DNA from: an uncultured Anaerolineales bacterium | GTDB lineage: Bacteria > Chloroflexota > Anaerolineae > Anaerolineales > Villigracilaceae | DNA length: 47,494 bases | Direction of reading: 5' to 3' | Assembly: GCA_937928015.1 (NCBI GenBank) | Contig: CALFXA010000188.1 | Coordinates: forward strand, 1 to 47,494 | Shown: positions 41,464 through 47,494 of the stretch, piece by piece | Layout: each line of letters opens with the position of its first letter | Position numbering within the stretch: the stretch's first letter is position 1 | Program-made: the position numbers and the translations under genes | The notes under the pieces: model-generated | The model's database searches: none | Told to the model about the DNA's origin: nothing | The model's input: the letters and a program-made list of their open reading frames with translations, nothing else

Positions 41464-41841
41464 TTATTGGTTCAGGAAGATGCGGCCATCGCTGCTGACG
41501 GTGATGATGCCGCGGCGTTGCAGCGCATCCAGCAGAGCCTGGAATTGTTGGATGGTGGACTTGGCCTGGTTGATCTGCTGGGCGGCGTCGTTGAGTTGAG
41601 TCTGATATTGCTGCTCACGCGACTGATATTCCGCCACCTGGGCTTGAAGTTGCTTGATCTGCGCGGCCTGGCTGGCGTAATCGATCTGCGCGGCGGCCGC
41701 GTCCTTGGTGGTGGCGCTCGGGAAGGCAATGCCGTTTCCGTTGAACAGGGCATTTCCGCCGACGGCGAAGATGACCATGCCCACGCACAGCGTGATCAGC
41801 AGGGAAGCGGCCAGGGCGGGGATCATCTTTTGTAAGTTCAT
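41464..41841 (-). CDS. Exported coiled-coil protein (cassette A)
   Basis: 125 residues. Start at 41841 with GAGG upstream. Signal or anchor helix 7-30 (IPALAASLLITLCVGMVIF), then a Gln-rich coiled coil (55-105, LQAQVAEYQSREQQYQTQL) and a C-terminal ITVSSDGRIFLNQ strand. It is clearly paralogous to the cassette B protein (42913-43314), which ends the coil with LITMNSDGTIG. No enzymatic motif. It is the first gene of cassette A and may hold the complex together outside the membrane. Confidence 0.75.
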   Translation of the reverse strand: MNLQKMIPALAASLLITLCVGMVIFAVGGNALFNGNGIAFPSATTKDAAAAQIDYASQAAQIKQLQAQVAEYQSREQQYQTQLNDAAQQINQAKSTIQQFQALLDALQRRGIITVSSDGRIFLNQ

Positions 41842-41872
41842 GGTTCAACCTCGTGTCAGTTTCAATGCTCAC

Positions 41873-41915
41873 AGTATAGACCGCGAAAATGACAGGTAGA
41901 TGACGGACCTGTGAG
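41873..41915 (-). promoter_or_regulatory. Promoter of cassette A with 11-bp spaced ATGAC repeats
   Basis: The -10 element TATACT is at 41878-41873 (minus). Upstream, on the plus strand, ATGAC (41889), ATGAC (41900) and GTGAG (41911) recur every 11 bp, covering the -35 region. The block GGTAGATGACGGA (41895-41907) is nearly repeated as GGCAGATGACGGA in the divergent regulatory region at 43431-43444. This layout is typical of OmpR/PhoB-type activators. Confidence 0.6.
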
Positions 41916-41921
41916 GAAATT

Positions 41922-42629
41922 TCAGCGCTGGACGGCTCTGCGCCGCCCCTGCCACAGGCCGACCAGCCAGTAGGTGAGCAGGAAGATCGAAGCCAGCGAC
42001 GTGCCCACGTACAGACTCTGCATGAACGGCAGGGACGTGTCGCTGCCTGCGAACCATCCGTGCAGGAGCGAGCCGAGATAAGCCACCACGCTCAGGTAGT
42101 GGATACTGCGAAAGACACGCATCGAAATCCAGTTGCGCAGGTAGAACGTGACCGTGACCAGCACGGTCAGATACAGACCGATGACACCCAGTCCCACCCA
42201 GAAGGGCCGATAACTGGAAGTGAACGGCACCAGAATCTGGAGCAGACTCAACGGTTCGTATGGGTCGAACATCAGCACCAGGGCGTGGAAGACTATAAAT
42301 CCCAAGCTCAACAGGGACAGGTGCTCGTGAAAATCATAGGTGAAGGGACGATCCAGAAACGGGTCTAGAATCTTGGTGCTGACGGCAAATCCCAGCACGA
42401 CAGACAACCACAAGAGCATGTAGCCCATGATGCCTGCCGCGCGGGTGAAGTACCACCAGATGTGCGTACTATCCAGCGCCAGGAAATGCGCCGCCGCGGA
42501 GCTTAGTCCTGTCTGCGAGGCGTACAGTCCCAACGCTGCGAGGAGGATCAGCGCGCCCAGTCCCAGCACGGACACGACAGGCCAGAACAACCCGCGCGTC
42601 AATTCGTCTCGGTCAGAGGCGGGGTTCAT
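41922..42629 (-). CDS. Ferric-reductase-like transmembrane haem protein (cassette B)
   Basis: 235 residues, six membrane helices. Same haem-ligand spacing as in cassette A: DFHEHLSLLSLGFIVFH (H-x13-H) and SIHYLSVVAYLGSLLHG (H-x12-H). The segments HIWWYFTRAAGIMGY, SSYRPFWVGLGVIGLYL and LVTVTFYLRNWIS are also shared. ATG at 42629 overlaps the stop of the small gene by one base (TAATG), and GGGAGG, part of the codons for the GGS end of that protein, acts as its SD. No nucleotide-binding domain is fused. Confidence 0.8.
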   Translation of the reverse strand: MNPASDRDELTRGLFWPVVSVLGLGALILLAALGLYASQTGLSSAAAHFLALDSTHIWWYFTRAAGIMGYMLLWLSVVLGFAVSTKILDPFLDRPFTYDFHEHLSLLSLGFIVFHALVLMFDPYEPLSLLQILVPFTSSYRPFWVGLGVIGLYLTVLVTVTFYLRNWISMRVFRSIHYLSVVAYLGSLLHGWFAGSDTSLPFMQSLYVGTSLASIFLLTYWLVGLWQGRRRAVQR

Positions 42630-42913
42630 TAGGAACCTCCCGTGCGGAACGTGGGTTGGAAACTCTGTGCAGGCTGCGGCACAGGCGTGACCACGGTAAA
42701 GGTCTGAACGGGCGAGAGCTGTACATTATTGTTCAACAATCCATCCAGAGACAAGGCGGTCGGCACAGCCTGAACCGACGCAGAAGAGGCGGCCTGATTG
42801 GCAGCGGCCATCTCGGCCTCCGAGGCGCGCGCCAGGGTGATCCAGCCTGCGGCAAAACCGACCAAGCTGGCCAGGCTGATCCACCAACGCAATGCAGATT
42901 TATACAGTTTCAT
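42629..42913 (-). CDS. Small membrane protein ending FRTGGS, candidate flavinylation target (cassette B)
   Basis: 94 residues. MKLYKSALRWWISLASLVGF membrane segment, Ala/Ser/Val-rich tail, and the extreme C-terminus QPTFRTGGS, matching FRTAGS in cassette A although the middle of the two proteins has diverged. The codons of GGS serve as SD for the next gene, which could explain part of the nucleotide conservation but not F-x-P-x-F-R-T. The ATG overlaps the stop of the coiled-coil gene (TAATG). Confidence 0.7.
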   Translation of the reverse strand: MKLYKSALRWWISLASLVGFAAGWITLARASEAEMAAANQAASSASVQAVPTALSLDGLLNNNVQLSPVQTFTVVTPVPQPAQSFQPTFRTGGS

Positions 42914-43314
42914 TAGTGATGTCCTCCTTGAGACCAGCCAGGGAATCCCGTCTGCTGGGTGACGATACCGATCGTTCCATCCGAGTTCATGGTAATCAAG
43001 CCGTTCTCCTGTAACTGCGTCAGCAGAGACTGGTACTGCGCCAACTGTTGGTTGGCCTGCGCGATCTGCTGAGTATCATTGTTGATGCGACCGGCGGCCT
43101 GTGTCAATTGTTGCTGATATTGCTGCTCCAACGCTTGGTACTGCGCCAGTTGGGATTGCAAGGCTTGGATCGTGGCGCTTTGATCTCCAGCGTCGACGGC
43201 AGCTTGCGCCGCCACGGACGCCGCCTGCGCATCCTGCCCTACCAGAAACATGGATCCAGCCAGTAAGAGGGTGATCAGCGCCGCGGCAAGAAATGCGGAA
43301 ATGGTCTTTTTCAT
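42913..43314 (-). CDS. Exported coiled-coil protein (cassette B)
   Basis: 133 residues with SD AGGAG. Signal segment 3-32 (ISAFLAAALITLLLAGSMFL, AQA-A possible cleavage), Gln-rich coiled coil (45-100, LQSQLAQYQALEQQYQQQL), LITMNSDGTIGIV and a Gly/His tail ending GGHH. Paralogue of the cassette A protein. First gene of cassette B, opposite the response regulator. Confidence 0.75.
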   Translation of the reverse strand: MKKTISAFLAAALITLLLAGSMFLVGQDAQAASVAAQAAVDAGDQSATIQALQSQLAQYQALEQQYQQQLTQAAGRINNDTQQIAQANQQLAQYQSLLTQLQENGLITMNSDGTIGIVTQQTGFPGWSQGGHH

Positions 43315-43344
43315 TAGGTTCTCCTTTGTCGAAGTGATTGCAGA

Positions 43345-43455
43345 GTTATAACCAGCCCGTGTTAAGACGCCATGACGAACTTATGGAGACTTTTTGAAGA
43401 CAAAATCCCCGCCGCCCGGTCGTTTCATCGTTCCGTCATCTGCCCGTGCTACAAT
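43345..43455. promoter_or_regulatory. Divergent control region between cassette B and the two-component genes
   Basis: Minus-strand -10 TATAAC (43350-43345) for cassette B and plus-strand -10 TACAAT (43450-43455) for the regulator. Between them ATGAC at 43372 and ATGG at 43383 lie 11 bp apart, and on the minus strand ATGAC and ATGAA (about 43439 and 43428) are also 11 bp apart. Both pairs sit near the -35 regions, as expected for an OmpR-family regulator controlling both directions. Confidence 0.55.
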
Positions 43456-43472
43456 CAGCAGTGGAGGATTCC

Positions 43473-44144
43473 GTGCGTATTCTGCTTGTGGAAGATAATC
43501 AACGCCTGAGCGACTCGCTCCGCCGCAACCTGACCGACGACGGCTACGCCGTGGATGCCGCCTACGATGGCGACGAAGGCGAGGAAATGGCCGAGTTCAC
43601 CCCCTACGACCTGATCATCCTGGATGTGATGCTGCCACGCAAAGACGGGCTGGAAGTCTGCCGCTCGTTGCGGAACAAACGAGTCCGCACCCCGATCCTG
43701 ATGCTGACCGCCCGCGACGCCCTCACCGACCGTGTGGCGGGCCTCGACAGCGGCGCGGACGATTACCTGGTCAAGCCGTTCGAGATGGACGAGTTGCGCG
43801 CGCGTCTGCGCGCCCTGCTGCGGCGCGACTCCGAGGATAGGAGCAGCGTGTTGGTCATTGCCGACCTGCGGTTGGATCCCGCCACCCATTTTGTCGAGCG
43901 CGGCGGACAACCCCTCGAATTGACCGCCCGCGAATACTCCCTGCTCGAATATCTCATGCGCAATCCCAATCGACTCATCACCCGTCAGATGGCCGAAAAC
44001 AGCCTATGGAGTTACGACGCCAATGTGGCCTCCAATGTGGTGGACGTGTACATTCGCCGCCTGCGCCGCAAAGTGGATGATCCCTTCGAGGTCAAGTTGA
44101 TCGAGACCGTGCGGGGCGCGGGCTATCGCATTCGGCGGCCATAA
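43473..44144 (+). CDS. OmpR-family response regulator
   Basis: 223 residues from GTG 43473 (GGAGG 6 nt upstream). Receiver domain MRILLVEDNQRLSD with acidic pocket, phospho-acceptor in YDLIILDVMLPRKDG and Lys in DDYLVKPFEMDEL; C-terminal winged helix with LTAREYSLLEYLM, NVVDVYIRRLRRKVD and IETVRGAGYRIRRP. It is divergent from cassette B and in one operon with the kinase 5 nt downstream. It probably controls both redox cassettes through the ATGAC repeats. Confidence 0.92.
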   Translation: MRILLVEDNQRLSDSLRRNLTDDGYAVDAAYDGDEGEEMAEFTPYDLIILDVMLPRKDGLEVCRSLRNKRVRTPILMLTARDALTDRVAGLDSGADDYLVKPFEMDELRARLRALLRRDSEDRSSVLVIADLRLDPATHFVERGGQPLELTAREYSLLEYLMRNPNRLITRQMAENSLWSYDANVASNVVDVYIRRLRRKVDDPFEVKLIETVRGAGYRIRRP

Positions 44145-44149
44145 GCGAG

Positions 44150-45580
44150 ATGAAGACTCTGCTCAATTCTCTTCAAGGGTTGATTCACAGTATCCGCGCC
44201 CGCCTGGTGTTGTGGTTTGCGCTGATCCTGGCGGTCGTGCTAACCCTCTTCAGCGTCATCGTGTATTTCAGCCAGGCGCACGACCTGCGCAGCGAGATGG
44301 TCGGTCGGCTCGAAGGACGCATGGAGGACCTGGAACATACCCTGCGTTCCTCCGACGGCCTCACCATCGACACAGCCGACCTGGCCGAGAGCGACGTGTT
44401 GGTCCTGTTCAACGAGAGCGGCCAGATGACTTTCCACTGGGGGCCGCTTTCCGAAACACAAATCACTTCCCTGGTGCAGGCGCGCCTGTCCGAGCCGACC
44501 GAGACAATCCTGTATCGGGACGTCTCATCGGGCGAAAAGCAGGTCGCGTATGGTTTCATGCTCTCGCCGCGCATGTCCGAGCAGAAGGTCTCTGGCTTCG
44601 TATTGGTCGGCGTTCCGCTCGACCCTGGGGAGCGGCTGGAGAAGCTGCTGATCACCCTCTTCCTCGGCAGCCTGGCCACACTGGCCTTGGCTCTAATGGG
44701 CGGATTTTGGCTGGCCGACCGCGCCATGCGTCCCGTGGCAGACATCACCCGCACCGCCCGCGCCATCAGCGAGACCGACCTCAGTCACCGCCTCAACCTG
44801 AATCAGCGCGACGAGATCGGTCAACTGGCCGATACCTTCGACGCGATGCTGACCCGCCTCGAAGCCGCCTTTGCCCGTCAGCGTCAGTTCACCGCCGACG
44901 CCAGTCACGAGTTGCGCACCCCGCTGACCATCGTCAATTTAGAGGTCAACCACGCGCTGGCGGCTCCGCGCAAGCCCGCCGAATACCAACGCGCGATGCG
45001 CGTCATCCAGGCTGAGAATGAGTTCATGTCCGAGCTGGTCAACGACCTGTTGTTGCTGGCCCGCATGGACGCAGGCCAGGGCGCCCCCACACGCGAGCGC
45101 CACGACCTGGGCGACCTGTCGCTCGAAGTGCTGGAACGTCTGTCGCCGCTGGCGGCCCGACGCCAGGTCCAGTTGGAGGCGGGAGACCTGCCCGAGACGC
45201 CCGTCCTCGGTGACCGCCAGTACCTCGTCCAGATGCTGACCAATCTGGTCGAGAACGCTATCAAGTATTCCACCCGCGCCGACCGAGCTGCCGTGGTGCA
45301 AATCGAGACGGGGACCTCCGAAGACGGGACCCAGGCCTGGGTCCGCGTGAGCGACAACGGGCCAGGTATCCCCGAGGAACATCTGCCACACCTCTTCGAA
45401 CGCTTTTACCGCGCCGACGCCGCACGTTCCGCCCACGACGGCGATTCATCCACCTCGGGCAGTGGACTGGGGCTGGCTATCGTGCAGTGGATCGCGCATA
45501 TCCACGGTGGCGATGTGCGCGCGGAAAGTCGCCTGGGCGAGGGTAGCACGTTCATCGTCCATCTGCCGCTGGCAAAATAG
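44150..45580 (+). CDS. Membrane sensor histidine kinase
   Basis: 476 residues. Membrane helices at about 20-41 and 168-190 enclose an extracytoplasmic domain of about 125 residues without recognised ligand motif. A HAMP linker (RPVADITRTARAISETDLSHR), the HisKA motif ASHELRTPLTIVN with the phosphorylated His, N box NLVENAIKYS, G1 DNGPGIP, FERFYR and G2 GSGLGLAIV follow, so it is complete. It is the cognate kinase of the preceding regulator. The stimulus may be a redox or envelope signal, given the neighbours, but this is inference. Confidence 0.93.
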   Translation: MKTLLNSLQGLIHSIRARLVLWFALILAVVLTLFSVIVYFSQAHDLRSEMVGRLEGRMEDLEHTLRSSDGLTIDTADLAESDVLVLFNESGQMTFHWGPLSETQITSLVQARLSEPTETILYRDVSSGEKQVAYGFMLSPRMSEQKVSGFVLVGVPLDPGERLEKLLITLFLGSLATLALALMGGFWLADRAMRPVADITRTARAISETDLSHRLNLNQRDEIGQLADTFDAMLTRLEAAFARQRQFTADASHELRTPLTIVNLEVNHALAAPRKPAEYQRAMRVIQAENEFMSELVNDLLLLARMDAGQGAPTRERHDLGDLSLEVLERLSPLAARRQVQLEAGDLPETPVLGDRQYLVQMLTNLVENAIKYSTRADRAAVVQIETGTSEDGTQAWVRVSDNGPGIPEEHLPHLFERFYRADAARSAHDGDSSTSGSGLGLAIVQWIAHIHGGDVRAESRLGEGSTFIVHLPLAK

Positions 45581-45596
45581 ATCCCGCCCGCATCGC

Positions 45597-45625
45597 TTGG
45601 CTCCGTCGCCCGAAAGCGATACAAT
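45597..45625 (+). promoter_or_regulatory. Promoter of the 45.6-kb methyltransferase gene
   Basis: TTGGCT (45597-45602), 17-nt spacer, TACAAT (45620-45625), 6 nt before ATG 45632. GAAGG in between could also serve as SD if transcription started further up. Confidence 0.55.
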
Positions 45626-45631
45626 GAAGGT

Positions 45632-46351
45632 ATGAGCACCTTCAAGGAAATCCTCGGTCACATTCACGGCGGCGCCGTCCTTGACGTGGCCACAGGCGGG
45701 GGCGGATTTACAGCCACACTCAAAGAGAACCTGGCTTCTTACACCGAGATCGTCGGCGTGGATACCAGCGAGCGCGCCGAGGTTGCGTTCTGGGAGCGCT
45801 TCAAGACCGACCCCACCGTCCGCTTCACGCGCATGGACGCGGCCCATCTGGAATTCCCCGATTCCAGTTTTGACACCGTTAGCATTTGCTCTTCCCTACA
45901 TCATCTGCCAAGTCCACTTCAGGCCCTGAATGAGATGAAGCGCGTAGCGCGGCCTGGCGGATTGCTGATCGTCAACGAGATGTACCGCGACCACCAAACC
46001 GATACCCAGTTGACGCATGTGTTGCTGCACGATTGGTGGGGACGGGTGGATACCGCCCGCGGCATCTGCCATAACCCCACCTATCGGCGGGACGAGATCG
46101 TGTCTATGCTACAAAGCCTTGGGCTGGCCGACCTGACCCTCGAAGACCTGGTCGACCTGTCTGACGATCCGTTGGCTCCCGATACCCTGACTGAGATCGA
46201 TGGCGTCATCGACCAATACATCCACGAGCGCATTCAGGGCCTGCCCGAAGAAGACGCGCTTAAAGCCCAGGGCGAGTCCCTGCGCGAACGGGCTCGCCGG
46301 GTCGGCTTCCACGGAGCCAGCGCGTTGGTGATCATCGGCAGAAAAAATTAA
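45632..46351 (+). CDS. Class I SAM-dependent methyltransferase
   Basis: 239 residues. SAM motif VLDVATGGGGFTATL (about 14-28), acidic VGVDTSE, MDAAHLEFPDSSFDTVSICSSLHH and the following RPGGLLIVNEMYRD are typical of ubiquinone/menaquinone (UbiE-like) or small-molecule methyltransferases. The C-terminal 90 residues are helical. It has its own promoter and a strong terminator, so it is a single-gene unit. Substrate unknown. Confidence 0.85.
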   Translation: MSTFKEILGHIHGGAVLDVATGGGGFTATLKENLASYTEIVGVDTSERAEVAFWERFKTDPTVRFTRMDAAHLEFPDSSFDTVSICSSLHHLPSPLQALNEMKRVARPGGLLIVNEMYRDHQTDTQLTHVLLHDWWGRVDTARGICHNPTYRRDEIVSMLQSLGLADLTLEDLVDLSDDPLAPDTLTEIDGVIDQYIHERIQGLPEEDALKAQGESLRERARRVGFHGASALVIIGRKN

Positions 46352-46374
46352 TCTCGACACAATAACATCCCCCT

Positions 46375-46406
46375 GCCCTCTGCTTTTGCAGAGGGCCTTT
46401 GTTTTT
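46375..46406 (+). terminator. Intrinsic terminator after the methyltransferase
   Basis: GCCCTCTGC (46375-46383), TTTT, GCAGAGGGC (46388-46396), then CTTTGTTTTT. Confidence 0.85.
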
Positions 46407-46415
46407 AATTTCACT

Positions 46416-46482
46416 TCTTGACCTTTTCTTGACGTCTTCCTTCACATCCTTGCCGCATTTTTGACAGGAGACTCAATACACT
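46416..46482 (+). promoter_or_regulatory. Kdp operon control region with 11-bp spaced TTCTTGAC repeats
   Basis: TTCTTGAC at 46416 and again at 46427 (11-bp period), then TTTTGAC at 46459. TACACT at 46477-46482 is a possible -10 without a good -35. The arrangement fits an OmpR/KdpE-type activator. KdpD and KdpE themselves are not in the window. Confidence 0.4.
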
Positions 46483-46501
46483 GGGGGCGAATGGAGACAC
46501 C

Positions 46502-46600
46502 ATGAACGACATCATTTCCTTCGGCTTGACGATCTTATTCTTTGCTCTCACCTACGGGTTCATCACCGTCTGTGAGCGACTGATGGAGGAGAAGCCATGA
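46502..46600 (+). CDS. 32-residue membrane peptide at the head of the kdp operon
   Basis: MNDIISFGLTILFFALTYGF and 12 more residues ending EEKP, one membrane helix and an acidic tail. SD GGAG lies 7 nt upstream. It overlaps kdpF by 4 nt (ATGA). Peptides of this sort precede kdpF in some bacteria and could be an extra Kdp subunit or regulator; the role is unknown. Confidence 0.7.
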   Translation: MNDIISFGLTILFFALTYGFITVCERLMEEKP

Positions 46601-46685
46601 ACACGCTGTATTTGATCGCAGGCGTGATTGCGCTGATCCTGTTCGTTTACCTTGTTTTGGCCTTACTCAAACCAGAGTGGTTCGG

Positions 46686-46689
<4 letters not shown>
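46597..46689 (+). CDS. kdpF: KdpF, small subunit of the Kdp potassium pump
   Basis: 30 residues, MNTLYLIAGVIALILFVYLV then LALLKPEWFG: one membrane helix with the LL-x-PE-x-F ending typical of KdpF, which stabilises the KdpABC complex. It overlaps both neighbours by 4 nt. The SD GGAGG lies inside the preceding peptide gene. Confidence 0.9.
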
Positions 46690-47446
<757 letters not shown>

Positions 47447-47494
47447 AGATCGGAAGAGCACACGTCTGAACTCCAGTCACGAGTGGATATCTCG
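47447..47494. other. Illumina TruSeq adapter contamination
   Basis: AGATCGGAAGAGC at 47447 begins the standard 34-nt TruSeq read-through sequence up to 47480. It is followed by GAGTGGAT (47481-47488), matching index 23, and ATCTCG, the start of the flow-cell end. The sequence is not genomic. Confidence 0.97.

Noticed and set aside
43473..45580. The two-component genes as KdpDE of the nearby kdp operon
   Set aside because: The kinase lacks the N-terminal KdpD and universal-stress domains and the four-helix membrane region; the genes face the redox cassettes and are separated from kdp by another transcription unit.

Overview
The window is a high-GC bacterial contig, mostly minus-strand genes from the left edge to about 43.3 kb and plus-strand genes after that. 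Several traits suggest a Chloroflexota (Anaerolineae-like) genome: dispersed palindromic repeats built on CATTGCGAGG and GAAGCAATCTC, several apparently leaderless genes with TATAAT 6-7 nt before ATG, a Thr/Pro-rich Ser/Thr kinase, a seven-iron ferredoxin and NB-ARC/TPR proteins. That assignment is inference. The right edge is not genomic: the last 48 bases are an Illumina TruSeq adapter with index GAGTGGAT, fused into kdpA. No gene-free stretch exceeds 300 bases, and I saw no rRNA, tRNA or CRISPR.

Layout. 1-1.2 kb: start of a GNAT acetyltransferase and a DUF3592-type membrane protein. 1.3-6.1 kb: an apparently heterodimeric ABC exporter with an embedded methyltransferase, preceded by a sigma70 promoter, a 27-codon leader peptide and a terminator (an attenuator resembling that of bmrBCD). 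6.1-12.5 kb: class IV aminotransferase, intradiol-dioxygenase-like lipoprotein, Ser/Thr kinase translationally coupled to a large unknown protein, and a ferredoxin. 12.5-16.1 kb: a Xer-type tyrosine recombinase with an adjacent 11-6-11 dif-like palindrome, and a STAND ATPase (frameshifted at its C-terminus) with a small helical partner.

16.2-28.5 kb: one long operon for a compact ethanolamine-utilization (EUT) microcompartment, read on the minus strand as APC permease, eutN, eutA, eutB, eutC, eutL, eutE, BMC-H (eutM-like), eutQ, eutT, eutJ, tandem BMC-T, and a stand-alone copy of the EutQ N-terminal half. EutBC would deaminate ethanolamine to acetaldehyde, EutE would convert this to acetyl-CoA, EutA and EutT maintain the B12 cofactor, and EutLMN plus BMC-T form the shell. 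EutD/PduL, EutG, EutH, EutS, EutK and the known regulators are absent from the window. A promoter with a downstream palindrome precedes the operon.

28.6-35.4 kb: a 1251-residue secreted phosphodiesterase/5'-nucleotidase fusion, a DAO-family oxidoreductase and an AT-rich lipoprotein gene that looks foreign. 35.4-39.4 kb: an operon with both ends of NAD synthesis (NadM-like and NadE) plus a VWA/zinc-ribbon protein and a lone pyruvate-kinase barrel. 39.5-45.6 kb: a duplicated membrane redox cassette (coiled-coil exported protein, small membrane protein ending F-R-T-[GA]-G-S, ferric-reductase-like haem protein), one copy containing apbE, next to a divergent two-component system. Both cassette promoters carry ATGAC repeats at 11-bp spacing. 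This cassette is my best candidate for an undescribed system: a minimal flavinylated transmembrane electron-transfer chain. 45.6 kb to the end: a methyltransferase and the start of a kdp potassium-pump operon.
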